Assembly (NCBI GenBank): GCA_024278975.1
Contig: JAJRSD010000017.1
Location: 1 to 64,000 of the forward strand
From: Bacteroidota bacterium
GTDB lineage: Bacteria; Bacteroidota; Bacteroidia; Bacteroidales; Prolixibacteraceae
DNA: 64,000 bases
Direction of reading: 5' to 3'
The notes below the pieces were generated by a model, which saw only the letters and a program-made list of their open reading frames with translations, searched no databases and was not told the DNA's origin. Shown piece by piece: positions 26,876-34,810 of the stretch (positions are counted from its first letter, which is position 1; each line of letters starts with the position of its first letter). The translations under genes and the position numbers were made by a program.

Positions 26876-29218
26876 ATGACTGATAAATATAAAAATACAG
26901 ACCAAATAATTTCAGAAAAGGGCTCAACAAAAAAGAGCCTGATTCCCATTTTGCAGGCAATTCAAAAGGAGCATAACTATCTGCCCGATGATATTCTTAA
27001 ATATGTTGCTAAAAAAACATCAATCTCGGCAGCCGAAATAATTAGTGTTGCCAGTTTCTATTCGCAATTCAGGCTTGCACCGGTTGGCGAACATATCATA
27101 AAAATTTGTACCGGAACTGCTTGTCATGTAAAAGGTGCCGGGCAGGTTTACGATGCTTTTCGACGCGAATTTAAATTGCCCAATGGTATTGATACCGAAG
27201 AGTCGGGAACTTACACACTGGAAAAAGTTGCATGTTTGGGGTGCTGTACTTTAGCCCCGGTTGTTCAGATTGACGAAACAACTTACGGGCATGTTGCACC
27301 CGACCAGGTTGGGCAGGTTATCGAAGATTTCGAAAGCCAGACAGGAAAGAAAAGTTCGAAAAAAGCACGAAAAGCTGATGGCTCCGAAATTAAAGGCGAA
27401 ATAAGAATTGGGCTTGGTTCGTGTTGCGTGGCAAGTGGCAGCGAGGATATTAAAAATGAAGTTGAAAGTGTTGTCAACGAAAGCGGGTTGCGCGTAACCC
27501 TTAAACACGTTGGTTGCGTGGGAATGTGTCATCAGGTGCCATTGGTTGAAATTGTACCAAACGAAGGCGAGCCTATTTTATATGCAAAAGTAAAACCCGA
27601 GGATGTTAAAAACATTGTTGAAAATCATTTTGATGCTCCCGGACTTTTCACCAAAACAAAAAATAAACTGCTCAATTTGGCAGAAACCATTCAAACCGAT
27701 AGAAATTGGGATGGTGTTCAGCGTTATGAAATTAGTATGCGCGAAAAACCGGTGGCTTCATTTTTAGGGAAACAGGTTCCCATTGCCACTGAATATCGCG
27801 GAATAATTAACCCGGTTGATATAAATGAGTACATAAAACGAGGTGGTTTTACGGCAATGAAAAAAGTGCTGAAAACTATGTCGTCCGATGAAGTTATCGA
27901 TGAGGTGAAAAATAGTGGAATTCGGGGACGGGGAGGAGCAGGTTTCCCAACTGCCGTAAAATGGGGACTGGTTAAAAAGCAAAAAAGCGATGTAAAATAT
28001 ATAATTTGTAACGGAGATGAGGGAGACCCGGGCGCATTTATGGATCGCATGATTTTAGAGTCGTACCCATATCGTGTTATCGAAGGAATGGTGATTGCAG
28101 CTTTCGCCACAGGAATTCATCAGGGGTATTTTTACATTCGTGCTGAATATCCGCTTGCGGTAAAACGAATTAGAGAGGCGCTTAAAATTTGTAACGAGAA
28201 TAATTATCTCGGCGATAATATTTTGGGAACTTCTTTTAACCTCAATCTTCAGATTTACGAGGGTGCCGGAGCATTTGTTTGTGGAGAGGAAACTGCGCTA
28301 ATTAGTTCCATCGAAGGTAATCGCGGATATCCGCGTATTCGTCCGCCATTTCCGGCACAAAGTGGTTTATGGGGAAAACCAACACTGGTGAACAACACCG
28401 AAACATTAGCTCAGATATCATATATTTTACGCGAAGGTTCAGATAAATTTAAAAATATTGGTACCGAAAAAAGTACCGGCACAAAAGTTTTTGCACTTGC
28501 CGGAAAAATTGCCCGTGGCGGGTTAATTGAGGTGCCCATGGGAATAACAGTTAAACAAGTTGTTGAGGAGATTGGTGGCGGAATTGCAAACGGACGTAAA
28601 TTTAAAGCAGTACAAATTGGCGGGCCGTCCGGTGGTTGCATTCCTGCTGAATTTTCTGATACTCCAATCGATTTTGAGTCGCTCAGCGAAATGGGAGCAA
28701 TGATGGGCTCGGGTGGTTTAGTGGTACTCGACGATACCGATTGCATGGTCGATATTGCACGTTATTTCCTTTCGTTTACGCAGGAAGAGTCGTGTGGGAA
28801 ATGTACTTTTTGCCGGGTTGGAACAAAACGAATGTTAGATATTCTCAACAATATTACCACAGGAAAAGGTAAAAAAGGAGATATAGAGGAGCTGGAACAT
28901 CTCGCGGGCTGGACAAAAAAAGGAAGTCTGTGCGGACTGGGGAAAACCGCGCCAAATCCGGTGTTGAGTACTTTGAAATATTTTAGAGATGAATACGAAG
29001 CCCACATAAACGGAGTTTGCCCAACGGGAAAATGCACCGATTTAATTACTTACTCGGTAAACGATGAGTGCATTGGTTGCACCAAGTGTGTGCAAAAATG
29101 CCCGGTAGATGCGATACCGTTTACTCCGCACGAAAAACATTGGATTGATACAGAACTCTGCATAAAATGCGATGCCTGCCGAGTAGTTTGCCCGGTTGAT
29201 GCGATTGATGTTAAGTAG
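26876..29218 (+). CDS. NuoE-NuoF (HydC-HydB-like) fusion, NAD(P)H-oxidising Fe-S flavoprotein
   Basis: This 780-residue protein carries, in order: a NuoE/HydC domain (1-160; [2Fe-2S] ligands C78, C83, C120, C124); a thioredoxin-like [2Fe-2S] domain (172-275; CC183-184, C214, C218); a NuoF domain (about 290-690; GRGGAGFPTAVKWG at 351-364 for FMN/NADH, EESCGKCTFCRVG plus the SLCGLG cysteine for the N3 [4Fe-4S]); and two C-terminal [4Fe-4S] motifs (CIGCTKCVQKCP, CIKCDACRVVCP). This is the HydB plus HydC content of electron-bifurcating enzymes and of StnB/StnC, here on one chain. It would exchange electrons with NAD(H) in the cytoplasm. The 2Fe-2S/FAD protein at 29506 is the likely partner. Confidence 0.9.
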   Translation: MTDKYKNTDQIISEKGSTKKSLIPILQAIQKEHNYLPDDILKYVAKKTSISAAEIISVASFYSQFRLAPVGEHIIKICTGTACHVKGAGQVYDAFRREFKLPNGIDTEESGTYTLEKVACLGCCTLAPVVQIDETTYGHVAPDQVGQVIEDFESQTGKKSSKKARKADGSEIKGEIRIGLGSCCVASGSEDIKNEVESVVNESGLRVTLKHVGCVGMCHQVPLVEIVPNEGEPILYAKVKPEDVKNIVENHFDAPGLFTKTKNKLLNLAETIQTDRNWDGVQRYEISMREKPVASFLGKQVPIATEYRGIINPVDINEYIKRGGFTAMKKVLKTMSSDEVIDEVKNSGIRGRGGAGFPTAVKWGLVKKQKSDVKYIICNGDEGDPGAFMDRMILESYPYRVIEGMVIAAFATGIHQGYFYIRAEYPLAVKRIREALKICNENNYLGDNILGTSFNLNLQIYEGAGAFVCGEETALISSIEGNRGYPRIRPPFPAQSGLWGKPTLVNNTETLAQISYILREGSDKFKNIGTEKSTGTKVFALAGKIARGGLIEVPMGITVKQVVEEIGGGIANGRKFKAVQIGGPSGGCIPAEFSDTPIDFESLSEMGAMMGSGGLVVLDDTDCMVDIARYFLSFTQEESCGKCTFCRVGTKRMLDILNNITTGKGKKGDIEELEHLAGWTKKGSLCGLGKTAPNPVLSTLKYFRDEYEAHINGVCPTGKCTDLITYSVNDECIGCTKCVQKCPVDAIPFTPHEKHWIDTELCIKCDACRVVCPVDAIDVK

Positions 29219-29240
29219 GTTGCAGGTTGCATGTTGCAGG
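29218..29240. repeat. 7-bp tandem repeat (GGTTGCA) before the IVP-like gene
   Basis: GGTTGCA, GGTTGCA, TGTTGCA, then GG, starting inside the TAG stop of the NuoEF fusion. With the AACCTGY array at 29481-29494 it forms inverted flanks around the IVP-like gene. Confidence 0.7.
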
Positions 29241-29263
29241 ATAACAGGATAAAGACAAAAATA

Positions 29264-29482
29264 ATGAAAAATTATAGAGAATTGGAGGTGTATCAAATGG
29301 CGTACAGTCTGGCAATAAAAGTTCATAGAATGACTTTAACACTTCCAAAATATGAAATGTACGAACAAGGAAGTCAGGTTCGCAGGTCAACTAAAAGTAT
29401 AAAAGATAATATAGTTGAAGGTTATGGTAGAAAATTGAATAAGTTTATAGATTACGTAGAAAAACATTGGAATGAGAATTAA
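29264..29482 (+). CDS. Truncated four-helix bundle protein (23S rRNA IVP-like, S23 family)
   Basis: From the ATG at 29264 the protein has 72 residues: MKNYRELEVYQMAYSLAIKV, then the helix LPKYEMYEQGSQVRRSTKSI and IKDNIVEGYGR, all typical of the S23/four-helix bundle family. Family members are usually about 115-125 residues; this one stops after about 60 percent of the fold, ending FIDYVEKHWNEN, so helices 3-4 are missing. In some bacteria the family is encoded within 23S rRNA intervening sequences, and in others as solitary genes. It sits between two redox genes, flanked by inverted 7-bp repeats. It is probably a decayed mobile cassette. Confidence 0.7.
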   Translation: MKNYRELEVYQMAYSLAIKVHRMTLTLPKYEMYEQGSQVRRSTKSIKDNIVEGYGRKLNKFIDYVEKHWNEN

Positions 29483-29494
29483 CCTGTAACCTGC
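29481..29494. repeat. 7-bp tandem repeat (AACCTGY) after the IVP-like gene
   Basis: AACCTGT, AACCTGC, then AAC. The reverse complement, GTTGCAGGTTACAGG, matches the array at 29218 (GTTGCAGGTTGCA), giving inverted flanks. Confidence 0.65.
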
Positions 29495-29505
29495 AACTTT
29501 AAAAC

Positions 29506-31062
29506 ATGATTACATTAAAAATAAATAACAAACAAATCGAGGTCGAAGAGGGAACTTCAGTAATGAAAGCCGCGCAGCAAATGGGAGTTGAAATTCCAAA
29601 TATGTGCACACACAACGAACTGGAGCATTTTACTTCGTGTATGGTTTGTATGGTAAAAGACCAATCAAACGGAAAGCTTTTTCCGTCGTGTTCGGTTGAA
29701 GCAACCAATGGATTGGAAGTGGTAACCGATGATGACGAAATAAAAGAGTCGCGACAAACAGCACTCGAATTGTTACTTAGTGAGCATGTTGGCGATTGTG
29801 AAGCACCTTGTCAGATAGGTTGCCCGGCACACATGGATATCCCCAAAATGAATCGTTTGATTGCTGCCGGAAAATTTGATGAGGCGCTGAAAGTGGTAAA
29901 AAAGGATATTGCTTTACCCGCTGTTCTTGGGCGAATTTGTTCTGCCCCGTGCGAAAATGCTTGTCATCGCAAAACGGTTGACGAACCCATTTCTATCTGT
30001 CTTTTAAAACGTATTGTTGGCGATGATGGAAACACAGTAGATTTGAATTCGCCAAACCCGACAGGGAAAAAAGTTGTTGTAATTGGTGCCGGTCCTGCCG
30101 GATTGGCTGCGGCATATTATCTTCAAATAAAAGGAGTTCAGGTTACGCTGGTCGATAAAAATAAAAAAGCTGGTGGGTTGCTTCGTACCGCGATTGATGA
30201 TGAAATTCTGCCTAAAAATGTTCTCGATAAAGAGATCGACTTAATTGTAAAAACAGGGGTTGAATTTCGGGGAGGCGAGGAAATTAATACTGAGCTTTTT
30301 GAGTTGTTTAAAAATAAATTTGATGCAATAATTATTGCCACCGGAGCAATTTCAGAAAACCCCGAAATATTTGGATTGAAAGCAGGTCCAAAAGGAATTA
30401 TTGCCGATAGAAATACCTACGAAACTTCGGAAGAAAAAATATTTGCCATCGGAAATGTGTTGCGTTCATCGCGGATGGCGGTGCGTTCAGTAGGACAAGG
30501 AAAAGAGGTTGCGTTTTCGGTGATGCAATTTTTTAATAAGCAGGGAATAAAAGGCGATCCACGGATATTTAACTCGCGGTTTGGTAGGTTGGTGGCCGAC
30601 GAATTTGCAGAATATATTAAGGAATCGGTTGAGGGGCAACGTGTTTTACCGGAAAACGGTGGTTATTCAGGATTCTCGAAAGAGGAGGCAATTGCTGAAG
30701 CAAAACGTTGTTTGCACTGCGATTGCCGCGCCATCGACGAATGTAAATTGCGGGAATATTCCGACCAGTATAATGTAAATCAGCGACGGTTTAAAACCAG
30801 CCAACGCCGAAATATCACAAAGCAGATAAACCACGGCTCGGTAATTTACGAACCTCAAAAATGTATTCGGTGTGGAATTTGTGTTCGGCTCACCGAAAAA
30901 TATGGAGAGGAATTTGGATTTACTTATATTGGCAGAGGTTTTGATGTTGAAATTGGTATCCCGTTTGACGAAGAGCTGGAAAAAGGATTGACTAAAATTG
31001 CCGTAAAAGTTGCGGAGGGTTGTCCGACTGGTGCAATTTCTTTAAAAAAGAATAGGGAGTAA
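29506..31062 (+). CDS. 2Fe-2S/FAD/[4Fe-4S] oxidoreductase, GltD/NfnB/StnA-like but without the NAD(P) domain
   Basis: This 518-residue protein begins with a NuoG/HydA-type [2Fe-2S] domain (C34, C45, C48, C62). A Cys-rich [4Fe-4S] region as in GltD/NfnB follows (C98, C102, C106, C145, C149, C153). An FAD Rossmann motif VVVIGAGPAGLAAAYYL (GxGxxG 194-199) leads to IIATG at 276-280. Only about 20 residues separate IIATG from the closing FAD segment (DRNTYETSEEKIFAIGN, 301-317), where GltD-type enzymes carry a full NAD(P)-binding domain. The C-terminus has C402-C413 and a CIRCGIC...CPTGAI motif. It probably receives electrons from the NuoEF-like fusion and passes them to ferredoxin or a membrane partner. 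Confidence 0.82.
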   Translation: MITLKINNKQIEVEEGTSVMKAAQQMGVEIPNMCTHNELEHFTSCMVCMVKDQSNGKLFPSCSVEATNGLEVVTDDDEIKESRQTALELLLSEHVGDCEAPCQIGCPAHMDIPKMNRLIAAGKFDEALKVVKKDIALPAVLGRICSAPCENACHRKTVDEPISICLLKRIVGDDGNTVDLNSPNPTGKKVVVIGAGPAGLAAAYYLQIKGVQVTLVDKNKKAGGLLRTAIDDEILPKNVLDKEIDLIVKTGVEFRGGEEINTELFELFKNKFDAIIIATGAISENPEIFGLKAGPKGIIADRNTYETSEEKIFAIGNVLRSSRMAVRSVGQGKEVAFSVMQFFNKQGIKGDPRIFNSRFGRLVADEFAEYIKESVEGQRVLPENGGYSGFSKEEAIAEAKRCLHCDCRAIDECKLREYSDQYNVNQRRFKTSQRRNITKQINHGSVIYEPQKCIRCGICVRLTEKYGEEFGFTYIGRGFDVEIGIPFDEELEKGLTKIAVKVAEGCPTGAISLKKNRE

Positions 31063-31069
31063 TTAATTA

Positions 31070-31230
31070 CCCTTTCGGCTTCGCCACTTTCCCTTAAAAA
31101 GGGAAAGACGTTCTAAAATAATGAATAGTATAATTTGTAACATGTACAATCGTTGATTTGAACGTTTTCCCCTCGTGAGGGGAAATGTCGATAACTTGTC
31201 CCGATTTTATCGGGAGACAAAGGGGTAAAA
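31070..31230. repeat. Palindromic repeat, family 2 (CCCCTC type)
   Basis: Three hairpins: TTTCCCTT/AAGGGAAA, TTTCCCCTC/GAGGGGAAA with a 2-nt loop, and CCCGAT/ATCGGG. Then CAAAGGGGTAAAAG. The same element is found inverted at 46527-46690. It fills the gap before a propeller gene and crosses the longer in-frame reading of that gene. Confidence 0.75.
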
Positions 31231-31241
31231 GAAACAATTAT

Positions 31242-32354
31242 ATGAAAAAAATAATATATACAATATTATCAATCTGGCTAACATTCAATATAAATGCCCA
31301 GCCGAAGGATTCGTGGCCAATTTTCCGTGGCGACCAAAATCTAACCGGTGTTTCGAAAACCAAAATTCCAACTTCCCCAAAATTATTATGGACTTTTGAA
31401 ACTGCCGATAATATTAAATCGGCACCTGTTGTTGCCAATGGAAAAGTTGTAATTGGCTCAACCGATGGCGTAGTTTATTGTCTCGATTTTAAGGGTAAAC
31501 TACTTTGGAAATTCGACACCGGAAATACAATTGAAGCCCCGGCACTCATCGTAAATGGTACAGTTTATATTGGTAATTTAGACGGAATGTTATATGCACT
31601 TGATTTAAACTCGGGCGATAAAAAATGGGAATACGAATGTGAAAATCAAATTATTGGCTCGGCAAACTGGTGGACTGAAAATGGCACAACCTATATTTTT
31701 GTGGGGAGTTACGATTATTACCTGCACTGTGTGGATGCTAAAACTGGTAGCTTGAAATGGAAATACGAATCGGATAATTTTATTAACGGAGCCGCCGCCT
31801 GCGAAAACGGAACTGCAATGTTTGGTGGTTGCGATGGTTTTTTGCATTTGGTTGATATTGCCACCGGAAAGTTGGTAAAGAAAATTGATGTGGCTACATA
31901 CGTGGCAGGGTCGATTACAGTTGAAGGAAACAAAGCGTATATCGGCGATTACGATGGTCGCTTTTTTCAGGTTGATATTACAACCGACAAGACTTCGTGG
32001 GTTTGGGAAGATAAAAATACAAAACTGCAATTTATAGCCTCGCCGGTACTTCTGGGAAATAAAGTGTTAACTGCCAATTATAATAAATATCTTTACTGTT
32101 TCGACAAAAACACAGGCGAAAAATTATGGGAATACAATACGGGAAAACATGTGGAAGCATCGCCGGTGATAGTAAACGATAAAGTAATTGTTGCAAATAT
32201 GCGCGGCGATTTGGCAATGGTAAACCTTTCTGATGGCAAACTTGTTTGGAGTTACGAGATTGGGGGGCAGATTATCAGCAATCCAGCCGTTGCCAGCGGA
32301 AAAATATTTGTAGGGGCTTACGATGGAAACGTTTATTGTTTTGGAGAAAATTAG
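31242..32354 (+). CDS. Exported PQQ-like beta-propeller protein
   Basis: The ATG at 31242 gives a standard signal peptide (MKKIIYTILSIWLTFNINAQ); the 31185 reading runs through a dispersed repeat and is rejected. The mature propeller of about 350 residues has very regular blades: VYCLDFKGKLLWKFDTG, LYALDLNSGDKKWEYECENQ, LHCVDAKTGSLKWKYESDN, FLHLVDIATGKLVKKIDV, LYCFDKNTGEKLWEYNTGK. This makes it the most canonical propeller of the window. It follows the 2Fe-2S/FAD gene on the same strand and precedes a glycosyltransferase gene. It has no heme or Fe-S motif, so it would be a protein-interaction or substrate-binding partner. Confidence 0.83.
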   Translation: MKKIIYTILSIWLTFNINAQPKDSWPIFRGDQNLTGVSKTKIPTSPKLLWTFETADNIKSAPVVANGKVVIGSTDGVVYCLDFKGKLLWKFDTGNTIEAPALIVNGTVYIGNLDGMLYALDLNSGDKKWEYECENQIIGSANWWTENGTTYIFVGSYDYYLHCVDAKTGSLKWKYESDNFINGAAACENGTAMFGGCDGFLHLVDIATGKLVKKIDVATYVAGSITVEGNKAYIGDYDGRFFQVDITTDKTSWVWEDKNTKLQFIASPVLLGNKVLTANYNKYLYCFDKNTGEKLWEYNTGKHVEASPVIVNDKVIVANMRGDLAMVNLSDGKLVWSYEIGGQIISNPAVASGKIFVGAYDGNVYCFGEN

Positions 32355-32355
32355 T

Positions 32356-32412
32356 TAACCGCAGAGATGCAAAGTCGCAAAGTTTTTCTTCGCGTCTCCG
32401 CGCCTTAGCAGT
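32356..32412. repeat. Dispersed repeat (GCAAAG...CGTCTCCGCGCC)
   Basis: AACCGCAGAGATGCAAAGTC, then CTTCGCGTCTCCGCGCCTTA. Related sequence encodes the end of the small protein at 26655-26873. Confidence 0.5.
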
Positions 32413-32484
32413 AAATAAAATAAATAGAATTTTTAAATGAATAGGAGGATAAAAGACATTTGGAAAGTGTGGACAAACTTCTGA

Positions 32485-32503
32485 CTTCCGTCTTCCGTCT
32501 TCC
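32485..32503. repeat. 7-bp tandem repeat
   Basis: CTTCCGT, CTTCCGT, CTTCC directly upstream of the glycosyltransferase ATG at 32516. The unit is close to the complement of the AAGTCGG array at 36110. Confidence 0.6.
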
Positions 32504-32515
32504 AACTTTTTTACT

Positions 32516-33817
32516 ATGAATATCATACAAATAATACCAGGTTCGGGAGGAAGTTTTTACTGCGGCAACTGTTTGCGCGACAGTAAATATGTTGATGCGC
32601 TGCGGAATTTAGGACATCAGGTTGTTAAAATTCCGATGTATCTTCCGTTGTTTGCCGATGAACACGACATTTCCGATATCCCGATTTTTTACGGTGCAAT
32701 CAGTACTTATCTGAAACAGGTTTATCCAATTTTCCGGAAAGCCCCAAAATGGGTTGATAAATTACTCAATTCGAAGCCAATGATGAAAATGGCTGCGTCG
32801 ATGGCAGGTTCTACCCGTGCAAAGGGATTGGAAGATATGACTATTTCGATGTTGTTGGGCGAGGAAGGTGAGCAAAAAGAGGAGTTGGATAAAATGGTAA
32901 ACTGGATTGCCGGACATTGCAAACCCGATATTATCCATATCTCGAATGCACTGCTTCTGGGGCTGGCGAAAAAGTTGAAAGAGAAAATTGGAGTTCCTGT
33001 TCTTTGCTCGTTACAGGATGAGGATGTTTGGGTAGATGCAATGCACCCGCAGTTTCAGCAAAAAATTTGGGATTTAATGCACGACCGGTCGGAAGATGTT
33101 GACGCGATGGTTGCCGTAAGTAACTATTTTGCCGATGCGATGAAAGTAAAAATGAATCTTTCCACCGACAAACTGCATACTTTTTATCTCGGTGTCGATT
33201 CGGGAGATTACAAATATATTTCACCAAAAAAGAAACCACGAAACGTGGGGTATATCTCGAGGATGTGCCACGAAAATGGATTCGATATTGTAATCGATGC
33301 TTTTATTGAATTGAAAAAGCAAAAGGGTTTCGAAGATGTTAAACTAATTGCTACGGGCGGCTCAACAGGCGACGACAATAAATTTATTAAAGAGCAAAAA
33401 AAGAAAATCAAGGACAATAAACTGGCTGATTTCTTTGAAATTCTGCCTGAATATGAGAATGAAGCACAACACGAATTTTACAAGCAGGTCTCTTTGATTT
33501 CGGTGCCGGTTCGAATTGGAGAAGCTTTCGGAATGTACTTGTTAGAGTCAATGGCATCTGGAGTTCCGGTTGTGCAACCCGCGCTTGGAGCATTCCCCGA
33601 AATTATTGAAAACTCGGGTGGTGGCGTAACTTATATGCCAAACACGCCGGGTAAACTTTGCGAAATGTGGATAAATTTGCTGTCAAATCCGGAAAAACTT
33701 GAAGAGTTGAGTCATGCTGGTTATAAGGGAACAAAAGAAAAATTCAATATCCACAACCACGCTGCCGAAATTATCGGATTGTATGAGAGTCTTACAGTTC
33801 GACTTCGCTCACTGTGA
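32516..33817 (+). CDS. Glycosyltransferase family 4
   Basis: This 433-residue cytosolic protein has a GT-B fold. The N-terminal domain starts NIIQIIPGSGGSFYCGNCLR and includes CKPDIIHISNALLLGLAKKL. The C-terminal nucleotide-sugar domain has NVGYISRMCHENGFDIVIDA, a glycine-rich loop, and the GEAFGMYLLESMASGVPVVQ motif with the usual glutamates of GT4 enzymes. It would transfer a sugar from a nucleotide donor to an unknown acceptor. The last few residues (VRLRSL) read into a dispersed repeat, so the natural end could be slightly different. Position between a propeller gene and an ABC exporter suggests that it decorates a product of this locus. Confidence 0.82.
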   Translation: MNIIQIIPGSGGSFYCGNCLRDSKYVDALRNLGHQVVKIPMYLPLFADEHDISDIPIFYGAISTYLKQVYPIFRKAPKWVDKLLNSKPMMKMAASMAGSTRAKGLEDMTISMLLGEEGEQKEELDKMVNWIAGHCKPDIIHISNALLLGLAKKLKEKIGVPVLCSLQDEDVWVDAMHPQFQQKIWDLMHDRSEDVDAMVAVSNYFADAMKVKMNLSTDKLHTFYLGVDSGDYKYISPKKKPRNVGYISRMCHENGFDIVIDAFIELKKQKGFEDVKLIATGGSTGDDNKFIKEQKKKIKDNKLADFFEILPEYENEAQHEFYKQVSLISVPVRIGEAFGMYLLESMASGVPVVQPALGAFPEIIENSGGGVTYMPNTPGKLCEMWINLLSNPEKLEELSHAGYKGTKEKFNIHNHAAEIIGLYESLTVRLRSL

Positions 33818-33869
33818 CGACCGTCATCATGAGGGTTCACCCAAATTAATTGGGCATAATGAGTAAATG

Positions 33870-33966
33870 ACAGGGAGATGCTGAATCAAGTTCAGCATGA
33901 CGCTATAATTTGAACGTCACCCTGTCCAAAGGTCTCCCGTGGAGAACTTGGTTCAGGGTCTTTTAA
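33870..33966. repeat. REP-like palindromic repeat, family 1 (two units)
   Basis: GATGCTGAATCAAGTTCAGC with ATGACG, then CGTCACCCTG and GGTTCAGGGTC. The arms and the hairpin class match 5891-5958. The preceding 33797-33822 has a related CGACTTCGCTCACTGTGACG element that overlaps the end of the glycosyltransferase gene. Confidence 0.65.
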
Positions 33967-34031
33967 AAGAATATGTCATTGGCAGCGTAGTCGAAGGATG
34001 TTATAGAAAATGAAAATATTAGATTAGAAAT

Positions 34032-34056
34032 ACCCTTCGACTTCGCTCAGGGTGAC
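34032..34056. repeat. Short palindromic repeat (CCCTTCGACTTCGCTCAGGG)
   Basis: CCCT/AGGG arms around CGACTTCGCTC, followed by TGAC. It lies directly before the ABC ATPase gene; a GTG in it opens the longer in-frame reading from 34052, which is rejected. Confidence 0.6.
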
Positions 34057-34069
34057 AAAAAAGATAATT

Positions 34070-34744
34070 ATGCTACTACAACTAAAAAACATATCAAAAG
34101 GATACGGAGAATTCGGAACACATAGTTTCCGTCCGGTTCTAAAAGAACTAAATCTGGAAATTGGAAAGGGCGAAAAAATTGCCATAATCGGTCCGAGTGG
34201 TTCAGGAAAAACAACTTTGCTAAATTTAGTAGGTGCACTCGATTTGCCCGATTCGGGTGAAGTAATTTTCGATGGGAAAAACATTACCGGATATTCAAAA
34301 AGGGAACTTGCAACTTTCAGAAATCAACATTTAGGATTTATTTTTCAGTTACACCATTTAATGCCGCAACTTAATTTGTGGGAAAATGTGTTGTTACCGC
34401 TTCTTCCACAAGGAAATTCTGTTTCAAAAGGACAAAAAGAGTGGGCTGAATATCTCATTAATAAAGTTGGAATTTGGGAGCAGCGCAATCAAAAACCATC
34501 AGAAATGTCGGGTGGCGAATGTCAGCGGACAGCCGTTGTCAGGGCGTTGATTAACAGACCGCAACTTATTCTTGCCGACGAACCAACCGGTGCACTCGAC
34601 GAAGAAAATGCAGCGGCTCTTTCAGAATTGCTTATTCAGTTAAGCGATGATGAGAATATCACGTTGGTAACTGTTACACATTCATCGGAGTTAGCAGAGC
34701 AGATGGATAAAAAACTCATTTTAAGAAATGGGAAGTTGGTTTAA
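34070..34744 (+). CDS. ABC transporter ATP-binding protein (LolD/MacB type)
   Basis: From the ATG at 34070 (MLLQLKNISKGYG) the protein has 224 residues. It shows Walker A GPSGSGKTTLLN, the Q-loop LGFIFQLHHLMPQL, the signature MSGGECQR, Walker B LILADEPTGALD and the H-loop VTVTHSSELA. This is the LolD/MacB-type ATPase that works with FtsX-like permeases. Its permease is encoded at 35212, with a small nucleotidyltransferase gene in between. The pair probably extracts or moves a substrate such as a lipoprotein, peptide or lipid at the inner membrane without itself pumping through a channel. The 34052 GTG start is rejected because it lies in a repeat. Confidence 0.92.
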   Translation: MLLQLKNISKGYGEFGTHSFRPVLKELNLEIGKGEKIAIIGPSGSGKTTLLNLVGALDLPDSGEVIFDGKNITGYSKRELATFRNQHLGFIFQLHHLMPQLNLWENVLLPLLPQGNSVSKGQKEWAEYLINKVGIWEQRNQKPSEMSGGECQRTAVVRALINRPQLILADEPTGALDEENAAALSELLIQLSDDENITLVTVTHSSELAEQMDKKLILRNGKLV

Positions 34745-34810
34745 ATAGAATTTTGTATTTTTGACTACTATGTTTTTTGGTCATTTAATGATTGATAAAA
34801 TTTTAAAGCA

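Noticed and set aside
26876-31062. NiFe or FeFe hydrogenase
   Set aside because: NuoEF-type and 2Fe-2S/FAD chains are present, but no H-cluster motifs (TSCCPxW, FxEVMACPGGC) or NiFe large-subunit motifs were found.
31185-31241. N-terminal extension of the propeller at 31242
   Set aside because: The extra residues are encoded by a dispersed palindromic repeat and would hide the signal peptide.
34052-34069. GTG start of the ABC ATPase at 34052
   Set aside because: The codon lies inside a repeat (GCTCAGGGTGAC); the ATG at 34070 gives the normal family N-terminus.
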